Positions 28,162 to 37,319 of a DNA stretch of 41,949 nt are shown in pieces. The translations under genes were made by a program, and so were the position numbers. Source of the DNA: a virus. The notes under the pieces are model-generated. The model did no database searches. It was not told the DNA's origin and saw nothing but the letters and a program-made list of their open reading frames with translations. The stretch spans positions 1-41,949 of IMG/VR virus record IMGVR_UViG_3300044675_003261; one strand, 5' to 3'. The first letter of the stretch is position 1. Each line of letters starts with the position of its first letter.

Positions 28162-31100
28162 ATGGCTGATCGCTATTGGGTAGGCGGGGCCGGGAACTGG
28201 AGTTCTACAACGAAATGGAGTACCTCGTCAGGCGGTGCGTCTGGTGCTTCTGTTCCCACGGCGGCTGACAACGCAATCTTCGACGCTAGTTCAAACACCA
28301 CGGCTACGCACTACACGGTCACTGTCACTGCTGACTCGACCTGCGCTAACTTGACGTTTACACCAGTTGCTGCTAATGGGGTTACTGAGTTTGCTTTTGC
28401 CACAGGCTTTGTTATTGCTGGAACATTCTCGACTAGCGGTACTGCTGGCAACCGCCGTGCATGGTTTCGTTCTATTACCTACGGCATACTGCGTGATATG
28501 CAGATTGCCACTATTGGCACTGTAACTGACGTAGATTTTCGCGATGTTCGGGTTACTGGCGCTGGCGGAACTTTGACTGGCACACGCATCGGCGACTTGC
28601 GGGGCATCAGCGGGATAACTGCGTCTACACCTAAGACGGTGTTTTGGAACCTTGCAGGAGCGCAGAACTGGTCAGCAGATGCTTGGGCGACCACATCCAC
28701 AGGATCGCCATCAACAGACAACTTCCCGTTAGCGCAAGACACAGCAACATTTACCAATGCGGGTAGTGTTACTGGAAATATTACCTTTGATGCGGCTATT
28801 CCCTACACGGGAACGGTAGATATGTCTGCTCGAACGACTGCGGCTCAGTTACTTACAAATACAACACAAATTATTTACGGAAACTGGTCTAATGGTTCGG
28901 GTACTACCTTTGCTGCGGGAAGTGGCACTTTCACCTTTTCAGGGCGTAACACGCAAACAATTACTAGTGCGGGTAAAACTTTTCCCAGTGCAATTGCTTT
29001 TGACTCCTACGGTGGCTCAGTTGAACTTGCTGACGCGTTTAATATTAGTTCAAGTGACATAACGATTACCAACGGCACATTTGACACCAAGAATTACAAC
29101 ATCACTGCTTCGCAGTTTTCATCTAGCAACTCAAACGTGCGGGTGATTAAGTTGGGTTCTAGCACAGTAACACTATCTAATACCGTTACTTTTACCACAT
29201 CCACAAACTTGACGTTCAATGCGGGAACTTCGTCTATTGTTCTCACTGCAACTTCACCGACATTTAATGGTGGTAGCCAAACTTTCTACAATTTTTCATT
29301 TACGTCAACCTCCGCTTCCGCAGGTTCAGATATAAACGGAACAAATACGTTTCAAAATTTGTCGTTTCTTTCACCAAGCACAGGTAGGTCAAGATACACT
29401 TTTTCGGATAACCAAACAGTTACGGGGACGTTAACCTGTGCAGGCTCCTCAGTTATTGGCCGCATCATGTTAAGGAGCGACACGGTCGGCACTACCCGTA
29501 CCCTGACTGTCGGAACCCTATCCGCTGACGACTGCGATTTCCGTGACATCACCATTGCGGGTACAGCCGCTGGTGGCTCTCCAACCCGTGCCGGTGATTG
29601 TGGTGGCAACACGGGCATCACTTTCCCTGTTGCTAAAACTGTTTACTGGAACTTGGCTGGGGCGCAAAACTGGTCTGCTACGGCTTGGGCTCCGGGCTCC
29701 GGCGGCGTTCCAGCGGTCAACAACTTCCCGTTAGCTCAGGACACTGCGGTGTTTGATGAAGCAGCAAGCAGCGTGACAGGAACGATTACTATCAACGCCG
29801 GCTGGAATATCGGTACGTTTGATGCGTCACTACGAACCAGCGCAATGACGCTGACAACCAGTGTTAACACTACTATAGCAAGTTATGGTAATTGGACGTT
29901 TGGTACGGGCATTACGCAAACAAGCTCTACAGGCACAATTACTTTTGCTGGTCAAGTAACTCAAACTATTACCAGCAACGGCGTGACGTTTGGTTGCCCT
30001 GTAACTATTGATTGCGGCGCGGGAACTGTTCAACTTGCTGATGCTTTAGCGCTTAACTCTGCTCGGCAATTGAACCTTGCAAGCGGCACGTTTGATGCTG
30101 TGACGTACAACGTGACGGCTGGAACATTTCAAAGTACCGCTTCATCAGCTACTCTAAAAATGGGTTCTGGTACATGGACGTTATCGGGAACTGGAGCGGT
30201 TTGGTCAATAGCAACAACATTATTGACTTTGTACAAAGGCACAGCCGACATTGTTTTATCTGACACTAGCACAACAGCAAGAACATTTTCTGGTAATACT
30301 TATTCTTACAATAAACTTACCATTGGGGGTGCAACGGGAACGTCTACGCTCACAATCACAGGTAATAGTCAGTTTACCGAATTTGCCAGTACAAAAACCG
30401 TAGCGCATACCATTGCCCTCGCAACAAGTACACAGACGTTTGGCGCGTGGACAGTGACTGGTACTGTCGGCAACGTGGTCACGGTTACAGGCACAGGGGT
30501 AAGCCATGTCATCGCTGGTGCTCGTGTATCAAGTGTTGACTACCTTGCAATGGGAACGATTGGTTTTATAGCCACAAGCCCCGGCGAGTTCTACGCTGGA
30601 GCTAACAGTACCGGAACCGGAACAGGCGTTATCCTGACCGCTGCTCCTGCTGCTACAACCCGTTACTGGGTTGGCGGTACAGGCACATGGGATGCAGCAA
30701 CCACAACCAACTGGTCTACGTCTTCTGGCGGTGGTGGGGGTGCTTCTGTACCCACTTCTGCCGACGCGGTGATATTTGACACGCTGTCCAATGCAACAGC
30801 CTACACCGTCACCTGCACAGCTACTCAGCTTCGTTGTGCTGCATTGACCTTTGCTGGCCCGTTATCAGGCAATGTGACATGGGCAGGTACTGCGCCATTA
30901 GCAATCCACGGCAACTTTACCTTGCCTGCTACTGGGTTGACTCGTTCCTATTCGGGCGCAATTGTTTATTCCGGTTCGTCTACAGGAAGAACCATTACCA
31001 CAAACGGTATAGCTCTTTCTTCAACCACCACTATCAATGGTGTTGGATGTGGGTGGACTTTAGCAAGCGCTTTGAATACTGGAAGCGGCTCACTTACTGT

Positions 31101-32766
31101 AACAAACGGGTCGTTTGCTACTTCAACTTTTAACTTTACAACCACTTCGGGGATTGGTTCAACTACGTCTAACTCTCGCACAATAGATTTTGGGTCTTCA
31201 ACAATATCGGTTGCTGGAAATTTTGCACTTGGTACAACTGAAAATGCACGCGCAAACTTGACGTTTACTGCGGGAACATCTCAGATTAATCTGCCAGTTT
31301 CTGGCTCAACGCTTGATGGTAATAATCAAACTTTTTACAACGTCAGTGAAACCCTTGCAGACTTTACTTCCATTACGTTAACTGGCGTAAACACTTTTAA
31401 TAACCTGTCTTTTGCAGGCAGGACATCTGCTGGCATTTCTGCTGTAACCATCAGCGGCAACCAAACCATCAGCGGCACTTTGACGCTCTCGGCAGGCACA
31501 GACGCCACCATGCGTAACTTTGTGCGATCCAATACCATTGGCACGACACGGACACTGACCTGTGCTGCGTTTGCTGGAACTGACGCTGACTTTCGAGACA
31601 TCACAATTGCCGGTGCTGCGGCTCCCGTGTCTGGTACTCGGCTTGGTGACGGCAAAGGCAACAGTGGCATCACGTTCGGCGCAGGGGTTACAAAGTATTG
31701 GAACTTAGCGGGTGGCGGAAATTGGGGAGGGGCAATAGGCTGGGCTACGTCAAGCGGCGGATCACCAGCAATCAACAACTTCCCACTGGCACAAGACACC
31801 TGTCTTTTTGAGGCAACGGGATTGACCAGCGGCAGCACGGTCACAGTCAACGCTGCCTACAACATTGGCACGATAGATATGTCTGCCCGTACCAGCAACA
31901 CGATGACGCTGGCAACAGGAACAACTACACCAGCTATCTACGGTAACTGGGCCAACGGTACAGGCACTACAATATCTGGCACAGGTGATTTGACATTTTC
32001 TGGACGGGGAAGTCAGACACTTACCAGTGCTGGCCGTACGTTTACACAGCCGTTTGCAATAAGTACACCGGGCGGGTCTGTAACATTGCAAGATGCTTTT
32101 GAAACAACTACGACTTTAGAAATAGATATTGTAAACGGGACATTTGATGCCAATAACTATAACGTCACGTTATCAAACGGGGGTGGGGTAGATTCAAACA
32201 ACTCTAATACACGCACAATCGCTATTGGTTCTGGGACTTGGATAAGTTCAGCACCCGGCACTGGCGCTTGGAATGCTGCCACCGCAACTAACCTAACCGT
32301 CACAGGTACAGGCACAATTAGCCTAACCTCTGCATCTGCTAAAAGTTTCCGAGGCGGCAGTCTTTCCTACGCAGGCATTACCCTTAACCACGGGGGTGTA
32401 GGTACGCTAACATTCACAGGTAATCACACCTTTGCCAACATTAGCAGCAGTGTAGGTGTTGCTACGATCATCAACTTTGGCACAAGCACCCAAACAGTAG
32501 GAGAGTTCACCGCATCTGGTGGGGCAGGGCGGGTTTTAACAATTCAAGGTACAGCAGCAACCAACCCTTGCACGTTGATTTACACAGGCGTTGGTCTGGC
32601 TACACCGGATACAACTGACTACCTAACCCTCACAGGCGTTCGTGCCTACCCTCTGGTAGACACTTGGAATGCTGGGTCAAACACAACCAATAACGGCTCA
32701 CTCGGTTGGACATTTAACGAAGCTGTTGTTATTGCTGGCACTAGCACTTTCTTTCTTATGTTTTAA
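28162..32766 (+). CDS. giant repetitive tail adhesin
   Basis: A 1534-residue threonine-, serine- and glycine-rich surface protein of repeated parallel-beta type. The motif RYWVGGxGxW opens two halves (residues 4 and 834). A composite unit occurs three times, near residues 125-200, 460-535 and 1143-1220: DFRDxxxxG, then GDxxGNSGIT, then WNLAGAQNW and NFPLAQDT. Between these lie long strand-turn repeats (TFSGRNTQTITSAGKTF; NGTFDTKNYNITASQFSSSN) suited to a beta-helix. No membrane segment or catalytic site is seen. It most likely forms a long fibre or spike for receptor binding; its repeated design resembles bacterial adhesins. Confidence 0.78.
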   Translation: MADRYWVGGAGNWSSTTKWSTSSGGASGASVPTAADNAIFDASSNTTATHYTVTVTADSTCANLTFTPVAANGVTEFAFATGFVIAGTFSTSGTAGNRRAWFRSITYGILRDMQIATIGTVTDVDFRDVRVTGAGGTLTGTRIGDLRGISGITASTPKTVFWNLAGAQNWSADAWATTSTGSPSTDNFPLAQDTATFTNAGSVTGNITFDAAIPYTGTVDMSARTTAAQLLTNTTQIIYGNWSNGSGTTFAAGSGTFTFSGRNTQTITSAGKTFPSAIAFDSYGGSVELADAFNISSSDITITNGTFDTKNYNITASQFSSSNSNVRVIKLGSSTVTLSNTVTFTTSTNLTFNAGTSSIVLTATSPTFNGGSQTFYNFSFTSTSASAGSDINGTNTFQNLSFLSPSTGRSRYTFSDNQTVTGTLTCAGSSVIGRIMLRSDTVGTTRTLTVGTLSADDCDFRDITIAGTAAGGSPTRAGDCGGNTGITFPVAKTVYWNLAGAQNWSATAWAPGSGGVPAVNNFPLAQDTAVFDEAASSVTGTITINAGWNIGTFDASLRTSAMTLTTSVNTTIASYGNWTFGTGITQTSSTGTITFAGQVTQTITSNGVTFGCPVTIDCGAGTVQLADALALNSARQLNLASGTFDAVTYNVTAGTFQSTASSATLKMGSGTWTLSGTGAVWSIATTLLTLYKGTADIVLSDTSTTARTFSGNTYSYNKLTIGGATGTSTLTITGNSQFTEFASTKTVAHTIALATSTQTFGAWTVTGTVGNVVTVTGTGVSHVIAGARVSSVDYLAMGTIGFIATSPGEFYAGANSTGTGTGVILTAAPAATTRYWVGGTGTWDAATTTNWSTSSGGGGGASVPTSADAVIFDTLSNATAYTVTCTATQLRCAALTFAGPLSGNVTWAGTAPLAIHGNFTLPATGLTRSYSGAIVYSGSSTGRTITTNGIALSSTTTINGVGCGWTLASALNTGSGSLTVTNGSFATSTFNFTTTSGIGSTTSNSRTIDFGSSTISVAGNFALGTTENARANLTFTAGTSQINLPVSGSTLDGNNQTFYNVSETLADFTSITLTGVNTFNNLSFAGRTSAGISAVTISGNQTISGTLTLSAGTDATMRNFVRSNTIGTTRTLTCAAFAGTDADFRDITIAGAAAPVSGTRLGDGKGNSGITFGAGVTKYWNLAGGGNWGGAIGWATSSGGSPAINNFPLAQDTCLFEATGLTSGSTVTVNAAYNIGTIDMSARTSNTMTLATGTTTPAIYGNWANGTGTTISGTGDLTFSGRGSQTLTSAGRTFTQPFAISTPGGSVTLQDAFETTTTLEIDIVNGTFDANNYNVTLSNGGGVDSNNSNTRTIAIGSGTWISSAPGTGAWNAATATNLTVTGTGTISLTSASAKSFRGGSLSYAGITLNHGGVGTLTFTGNHTFANISSSVGVATIINFGTSTQTVGEFTASGGAGRVLTIQGTAATNPCTLIYTGVGLATPDTTDYLTLTGVRAYPLVDTWNAGSNTTNNGSLGWTFNEAVVIAGTSTFFLMF

Positions 32767-32784
32767 GATGTAGACGGACAAAAA

Positions 32785-32997
32785 ATGAAAAATCAAGTAC
32801 CCTCAAGAACATTGCCAGATGGCACTGTAGAAGCTGCCCATAACACGGAAACTGTGTGTCTCCACTGCGGGTACGACTTAGATGAGGCGGAGCTTGTTGC
32901 CGACGCATGCGCGGATTGTGGTAAACCGTTAAACCTCAAACGGTCAGTTGCCATCCAAGTAACAACCTTACCTTCTATTTTTGGTGGTGTAATGTGA
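32785..32997 (+). CDS. small zinc-ribbon protein
   Basis: A 70-residue protein with a four-cysteine zinc site: VCLHCGYDLDEAELV (CxxC) and ADACADCGKPLNLKRS (CxxC), 16 residues apart. Zinc ribbons of this size mediate protein or nucleic-acid contacts. The hydrophobic C-terminus (VAIQVTTLPSIFGGV) is short. It stands between the giant adhesin and the lysis-related genes and starts 18 bases after the adhesin stop, with no strong ribosome site. Function unknown. Confidence 0.68.
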   Translation: MKNQVPSRTLPDGTVEAAHNTETVCLHCGYDLDEAELVADACADCGKPLNLKRSVAIQVTTLPSIFGGVM

Positions 32998-33021
32998 TTC
33001 TTTACAGCAAGCGCGTTAACC

Positions 33022-33513
33022 ATGATAGACCCATTCACCGCCCTAGCTGCTGTAAACACAGCAATCAAGCTCGTCAAGGCTACGGTTAAGACCGTCCAGA
33101 ACCTTGAGAGTCTAGGGCCGTGTCTGGGTCAGTTCTTTGGCGCTAAAGCTGAAGCAATTAAGGTAGTCAAGGCCGGTGGATTCAAAGGCTCTGCAATGGG
33201 TCAGGCGCTTGAGTTAGAAATGGCGATTGAGTCTGCCAGAGCGTTTGAAGAAGAAGTGAAGATGCTGTTCTTTCAGTCCAACAAAATGGACGTATGGCAA
33301 AAGATCGTTGCCCGTGCTTCTACCATTACAAGCGCCCAGATTCAAGCGGAGCGCCGTGAACGAGAAGCCAAGAAACGCCGTGCTGCTGAGATTGATGAGT
33401 TGCTAACTATTATCTTGATACTGTTTGTCACTGCTGTAGTAATAGGAATTGTTGGTTGGTTTATATGGGAAGCTGTTCGGCAATGCGCTCCTAATTGTGG
33501 TTATAACCGTTGA
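33022..33513 (+). CDS. membrane protein of the lysis region, unknown function
   Basis: A 163-residue protein. Residues 1-110 are helical with conserved-looking blocks (DPFTALAAVNTAIKLVKATV; LGQFFGAKAEAIKVVKAGGF; FEEEVKMLFFQSNKMDVWQ). A basic coiled coil (AQIQAERREREAKKRRAAEI) and one membrane segment (residues 130-152, LTIILILFVTAVVIGIVGWF) follow near the C-terminus. I recall this domain order in phage proteins encoded just before holins. It could be a structural or lysis accessory factor. It ends four bases into the ribosome-site region of the holin gene. Confidence 0.68.
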   Translation: MIDPFTALAAVNTAIKLVKATVKTVQNLESLGPCLGQFFGAKAEAIKVVKAGGFKGSAMGQALELEMAIESARAFEEEVKMLFFQSNKMDVWQKIVARASTITSAQIQAERREREAKKRRAAEIDELLTIILILFVTAVVIGIVGWFIWEAVRQCAPNCGYNR

Positions 33514-33521
33514 GGACTGAC

Positions 33522-33977
33522 ATGGACACACTACTTAGCATCTTAAAGAACGTGGCTCCGGGTATCGCTACTCTAGTAGCTGGGCCTGCTGGAGGTGCAG
33601 TTGTTTCTGCACTAGCGGCTAAGTTCGGGGTATCTGATACCGTTGAGGAAGTTGCCAAAGCTATTGCAGGTGATCCCGCTGCGGCGCAGAAGCTGGCTGA
33701 GATGGACTTGGAAAAGTTTCGCATTGAAGAAGCCGCTGTAACCTCACGCTGGGAAGCTGACATGGGTTCAGACTCATGGCTGTCCAAGAACATCCGCCCA
33801 ATGGCGCTGATTGCTATCTTTGTAGCGTTCTTCTTGTTTACGATGATGTCAGCGTTTGGCTACAACGCACAAGAATCCTACGTGCAACTGCTAGGCCAGT
33901 GGGGTCAGATCATCTTCCTCGCCTATTTTGGTGGTCGCACAATTGAAAAGTTGGCTGACATGAAGGCTAAGAAATGA
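33522..33977 (+). CDS. holin, 3TM superfamily type
   Basis: A 151-residue protein. The N-terminus has a small hydrophobic segment (IATLVAGPAGGAVVSALAAK), then a helical soluble part (EVAKAIAGDPAAAQKLAEMD) and two clear membrane segments (ALIAIFVAFFLFTMMSAF; LLGQWGQIIFLAYFGGRTI). The combination with RWEADMGSDSWLSKNIRP just before the first membrane span is characteristic of the 3TM holin family (PF11351-like). It should open the inner membrane for the endolysin. GAGGA precedes the ATG at 33522 (an in-frame TTG is at 33510). It overlaps the endolysin gene by four bases. Confidence 0.85.
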   Translation: MDTLLSILKNVAPGIATLVAGPAGGAVVSALAAKFGVSDTVEEVAKAIAGDPAAAQKLAEMDLEKFRIEEAAVTSRWEADMGSDSWLSKNIRPMALIAIFVAFFLFTMMSAFGYNAQESYVQLLGQWGQIIFLAYFGGRTIEKLADMKAKK

Positions 33978-34438
33978 ACCTCACAACCAATTTTTCCTTG
34001 CACGAGTTAACCAAGAGCGAGGCCGCGCTACGCCATGACATGGACAACACGCCGTCGCCAAGGGCCTTGGCTAATCTACAGGCTTTGGCCACCGCCGTCC
34101 TGCAGCCCGTGCGCGATCACTTTGCGCGGGGCGTGAAGGTCAACTCGGGCTACCGCAGCCCTGATGTAAACGCCAAGGTCGGCGGCTCGCGGACCTCGGA
34201 CCACTGCCAAGGCATGGCCGCTGACATCGAAATACCGGGCGTTCCCAACCACCAACTGGCCGAGTGGATTCAAGGCAATCTCCCCTATACACAACTGATC
34301 TTAGAGTTTTATACTCGTGGGGTGCCCGATTCCGGTTGGGTGCATGTTTCGTACAACCCCGACAATTTAAAAAAACAAGACCTTACCGCCGTGAAAGAGA
34401 ACGGCAAAACCGTCTACTTAAACGGCCTGTCGGCCTAA
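33974..34438 (+). CDS. endolysin, M15 family peptidase
   Basis: A 154-residue zinc peptidase of the M15 (VanY/L-Ala-D-Glu endopeptidase-like) family that cuts peptidoglycan crosslinks at lysis. The motif SDHCQGMAADIE supplies H77 and D84, and WVHVSYN supplies H124, the three zinc ligands. VNSGYRSPDVNAKVGG (56-71) and LILEFY (109-113) are conserved around the active site. It lacks a signal peptide, so it depends on the holin just upstream, with which it overlaps by ATGA. Length is typical for single-domain phage endolysins. Confidence 0.9.
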   Translation: MNLTTNFSLHELTKSEAALRHDMDNTPSPRALANLQALATAVLQPVRDHFARGVKVNSGYRSPDVNAKVGGSRTSDHCQGMAADIEIPGVPNHQLAEWIQGNLPYTQLILEFYTRGVPDSGWVHVSYNPDNLKKQDLTAVKENGKTVYLNGLSA

Positions 34439-34449
34439 AGGAGCCCTTT

Positions 34450-34641
34450 GTGCCTGTAACTAAACCAAAGCCAAAATCCACGGTCAATGCCGCAGGCAAC
34501 TACACCAAGCCGAGCATGCGCAAGGCGTTGTTTGGCAAAATCAAAGCCGGCACGGCGGGCGGAGACCCTGGGGAATGGTCCGCGAGAAAAGCCCAGCTGT
34601 TGGCCAAGCAATACAAGGCCAAAGGCGGGGGCTACAAGTGA
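34450..34641 (+). CDS. small basic conserved phage protein (GTG start)
   Basis: A 63-residue protein, very basic, with NYTKPSMRKALFGKIKAG followed by EWSARKAQLLAKQYKAKGGG. This pair of blocks is familiar from many phages, usually in the late region, without known function; it may bind DNA. AAAGGAG at 34437-34442 stands before the GTG at 34450. The frame is open further upstream only through the endolysin gene. It overlaps the next GTG-started gene by four bases. Confidence 0.72.
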   Translation: MPVTKPKPKSTVNAAGNYTKPSMRKALFGKIKAGTAGGDPGEWSARKAQLLAKQYKAKGGGYK

Positions 34642-34868
34642 AAGACCCCCAAAAATCCCTGAAGGACTGGGGCGATCAGAAGTGGCGTACCTCCGACGGC
34701 AAGCCCAGCAAGGGCAAAAAGCGTTACCTGCCTGACGCGGCATGGGGCGCTTTGTCGCCTGGCGAGAAGGCGGCCACCAACCGAGCTAAATCCAAGGGCA
34801 ACGCCAAAGGCAAGCAGTTTGTAAAACAGCCAAAAACCGTTGCCAAAAAAACAGCAGGGTACAGATAA
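34638..34868 (+). CDS. small basic conserved phage protein (KSLKDWGDQKW type)
   Basis: A 76-residue protein, GTG start overlapping the previous stop. It has PQKSLKDWGDQKWRTSDGKP followed by KRYLPDAAWGALSPGEKAAT and a basic tail. The pattern, with the conserved tryptophans, serine-glycine-lysine and RYLP, resembles DUF5872-type small proteins of phages and large viruses. Together with the gene at 34450 it forms a pair I have often seen in this order. DNA or protein binding is likely; the role is unknown. Confidence 0.7.
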   Translation: MKDPQKSLKDWGDQKWRTSDGKPSKGKKRYLPDAAWGALSPGEKAATNRAKSKGNAKGKQFVKQPKTVAKKTAGYR

Positions 34869-34871
34869 GTT

Positions 34872-36722
34872 ATGGCACTTCTTCGACTTGCTCTCAAACC
34901 AGGTATTGACAAGCAGAACACCGAGTACGGCGCTGAGGGCGGCTGGGTGGACGCAGACTACGTGCGCTTTCGTTATGGCTTGCCTGAAAAGCTGGGCGGC
35001 TGGACAAGGTTTGGTGGCAGCCTTATAGACTTTGTGGGTTCCACAAGCGACATCTTTACTTGGAATGACTTGAAGGGTGCGCCTTATGCCGCCTTGGGCA
35101 CCAACCGCAAGGTCTATGCCTTTTACGGGGGTGCGTGGGCGGACATTACTCCCATCCGTGCTACTGGTGCGTGCACCTTTACCACCACCAATGGCAGCAC
35201 TACGGTGACTGTCAACGACGCGCTACACGGGGCGGTTGTGGGCGACTTTGTCACTTTTGACACGGTCACAGGCAACCCGGGCGGCATTCCCAATGCAAGC
35301 CTAGAAAACGAATTTGAAATCCAACTGGTACCGAGTGACGGCACCTACACCATTTTGTCCCCCACCGCCGCCACCGGCACCGCTTCTACGGTTGGAACGG
35401 CCACTGCCACTTACCAGATCAACGTCGGAAGCGACGTCAGCTTTGTCGATTTTGGTTGGGGCGTCGGCACTTGGGGCTTAAGCACTTGGGGCACGCCGCG
35501 CCCCGCTACTTCGTCCATTACCCTGTTAGCACGGACATGGCAGTTTGACAACTACGGCCAAGACTTGGTGATGCAGTTGGTGGACGGCGGTATATACGAG
35601 TGGGACCCAAGCACGGGCCTTAACACGCGGGCCACGGCTATCGCTGGTGCCCCCACAAAAAGCAAGTTTGCGATCATCTCCACGCCTGACCGGCACTTAG
35701 TCTGCTTTGGCACGGAGTCCACGCTTGGCGATCCGACAAGCCAAGACCCAATGTTTGTGCGCTTTTCTAGCCAAGAAAGCATTGGCGAGTTTGTGGCCAC
35801 AGCAACGAACACGGCCGGCGGACAACGGCTCACGGACGGCAATGAAATCGTTTCGGCGCTGCGTTCGCGCGGCCAGATTTTAATTTGGACAGACACTTCC
35901 CTGCACGGCCAGCAATTCCTTGGCCCGCCATTTACCTTCGGCTTTCAACAGCTGGGCGCCAATTGCGGCATTATTGGCCCGCACGCATCGGCCGACGTCA
36001 ACGGCGTGGCATATTGGATGAGCAAGGACGCGTTTTTTGTCTTTGACGGTACGGTCAAGAAAATTCCTTGCACCGTGCAGGACTACGTTTTTGAGGACCT
36101 AAATATTGCGCAGGCCCCCTCTGTGAACGTAGGCATTAACACCCAGTTCAATGAAGTCACCTGGTTCTATGCAACGCTTAACAGCGACTATGTCAACCGC
36201 TTTGTAACGTACAACTACATGGAAAATGTGTGGTCGATTGGCTCTATGGCGCGCACGGCATGGACGGATATCGGGACGTTTGATAATCCCTTGGCCACAA
36301 AGTACGAGCCGCTGAACAACGAGCCCACCCTCACCACAATTTATGGTCTCACGGCAGGCCGGAGCTATCTGTACAACCAAGAAGAGGGGGTAGACGACGA
36401 TGGCCAGCCCATAGACGCTTTCCTGTACTCGGGCTACTTTGACATCGGGGACGGAGACCAAGTGCTGTTTATGAAACGCTTCATTCCTGACTTCAAGCGC
36501 CAAACGGGGGACCTAACAGTCCGGCTGCTCTTGCGCCTTTATCCACAAACGAGCGCCACCCCAAGCTCGCTGGACCCGTACATCATCACGCCCACCACAG
36601 ACAAGGTGGATACGCGCGCGCGCGGCCGGCAGATTCAGCTTCGTATTGAGAGCGACGAGCTTAACGGCTGGTGGCGCTATGGCACGATGCGTGTCGACAT
36701 CGTTCCTGATGGGTTGAGATGA
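34872..36722 (+). CDS. tail nozzle-like / packaged-DNA stabilisation protein
   Basis: A 616-residue structural protein. The N-terminus (LKPGIDKQNTEYGAEGGWVD, ADYVRFRYGLPEKLGGWTRF) is the typical opening of short-tailed phage nozzle or gp10-like proteins that close the tail tube and hold DNA in the head. Repeated WG/TWG turns (VGTWGLSTWGTP), GHDR-like blade sequences and WSIGSMARTAWTDIGT suggest a beta-propeller core. An inserted beta domain (TFTTTNGSTTVTVNDALHGA) is seen at about residues 100-185. The C-terminal part has a beta-barrel character. It precedes the last tail/internal genes, and its stop overlaps the next start. Confidence 0.75.
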   Translation: MALLRLALKPGIDKQNTEYGAEGGWVDADYVRFRYGLPEKLGGWTRFGGSLIDFVGSTSDIFTWNDLKGAPYAALGTNRKVYAFYGGAWADITPIRATGACTFTTTNGSTTVTVNDALHGAVVGDFVTFDTVTGNPGGIPNASLENEFEIQLVPSDGTYTILSPTAATGTASTVGTATATYQINVGSDVSFVDFGWGVGTWGLSTWGTPRPATSSITLLARTWQFDNYGQDLVMQLVDGGIYEWDPSTGLNTRATAIAGAPTKSKFAIISTPDRHLVCFGTESTLGDPTSQDPMFVRFSSQESIGEFVATATNTAGGQRLTDGNEIVSALRSRGQILIWTDTSLHGQQFLGPPFTFGFQQLGANCGIIGPHASADVNGVAYWMSKDAFFVFDGTVKKIPCTVQDYVFEDLNIAQAPSVNVGINTQFNEVTWFYATLNSDYVNRFVTYNYMENVWSIGSMARTAWTDIGTFDNPLATKYEPLNNEPTLTTIYGLTAGRSYLYNQEEGVDDDGQPIDAFLYSGYFDIGDGDQVLFMKRFIPDFKRQTGDLTVRLLLRLYPQTSATPSSLDPYIITPTTDKVDTRARGRQIQLRIESDELNGWWRYGTMRVDIVPDGLR

Positions 36723-36895
36723 GCAAGATTACCAACGTCCGGCTGCCTAACGCCTCCCCGTCAGGCTACGACCCTTCCCAGTTCAACCAACTGGTACGCT
36801 CGCTTGAGCAGATTATTCTTCAGCTTAACAGCACTTACACCCCTGTTGTCACGGAGGACAAGGACCAAGCGCAAACTTGGTTTTTTGGAAAATAA
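36719..36895 (+). CDS. very small conserved tail-region protein
   Basis: A 58-residue protein (MSKITNVRLPNASPSGYDPS, then QFNQLVRSLEQIILQLNSTY, ending AQTWFFGK). The proline-rich start and the following helix (FNQLVRSLEQ) match a small protein often encoded after the nozzle gene in marine podovirus-like genomes. The start overlaps the preceding stop by four bases (ATGA) and the stop overlaps the next start (TAATG), strong evidence for a real gene. Function unknown; a tail assembly factor is possible. Confidence 0.7.
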   Translation: MSKITNVRLPNASPSGYDPSQFNQLVRSLEQIILQLNSTYTPVVTEDKDQAQTWFFGK

Positions 36896-37233
36896 TGGGA
36901 AACGCATACAAACGCTATAACGAGACACTGGTAACAGCAACGCCAAAGGTGGTGTTGACGGTTCCTGCGGCTACAACGGCTATCGTCAAATCTATTTGGA
37001 TAGCAAACGCAAACGCGGCAAGCACCAATATAACCGTCACCTTTTCCCCTGGCGGAAGCGGAACACACTATTTAGTGCCTTCGGAAGCAGTAGCCTCTAA
37101 CGTGTATGTAGACCTCTTGGCCGGTTGGAACGCGGGCCCTCTAGTACTTGAGCAACTTGACGCGTTGACGGTCACATCTTCGCAGAGCACTGTTTACGTT
37201 GTAGTAAGCGCTCTTTTAGTGGACAGAAGTTAA
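36895..37233 (+). CDS. small virion beta protein
   Basis: A 112-residue beta-sandwich-like protein (NETLVTATPKVVLTVPAATT, IVKSIWIANANAASTNITVT, LDALTVTSSQSTVYVVVSAL). Such short proteins, with a conserved AIVKSIWIAN-type strand and an ALxV terminal strand, occur in tail regions and probably decorate the tail or head. The ATG at 36895 overlaps the preceding stop. The 86 bases after it hold no gene and no clear terminator. Confidence 0.68.
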   Translation: MGNAYKRYNETLVTATPKVVLTVPAATTAIVKSIWIANANAASTNITVTFSPGGSGTHYLVPSEAVASNVYVDLLAGWNAGPLVLEQLDALTVTSSQSTVYVVVSALLVDRS

Positions 37234-37319
37234 AAATTTAATGGATAATCTTGTCAATCTCGCGTCCTTCCCCAGCGCGCGGCCCATGAGGCCTTTGGCA
37301 AAAACTAAAAAGGACCATC

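Noticed and set aside
26124-32766. Possible diversity-generating retroelement or phase-variable fibre system
   Set aside because: No reverse transcriptase, template/variable repeat pair or invertase gene seen; the repeats are simple in-frame structural repeats.
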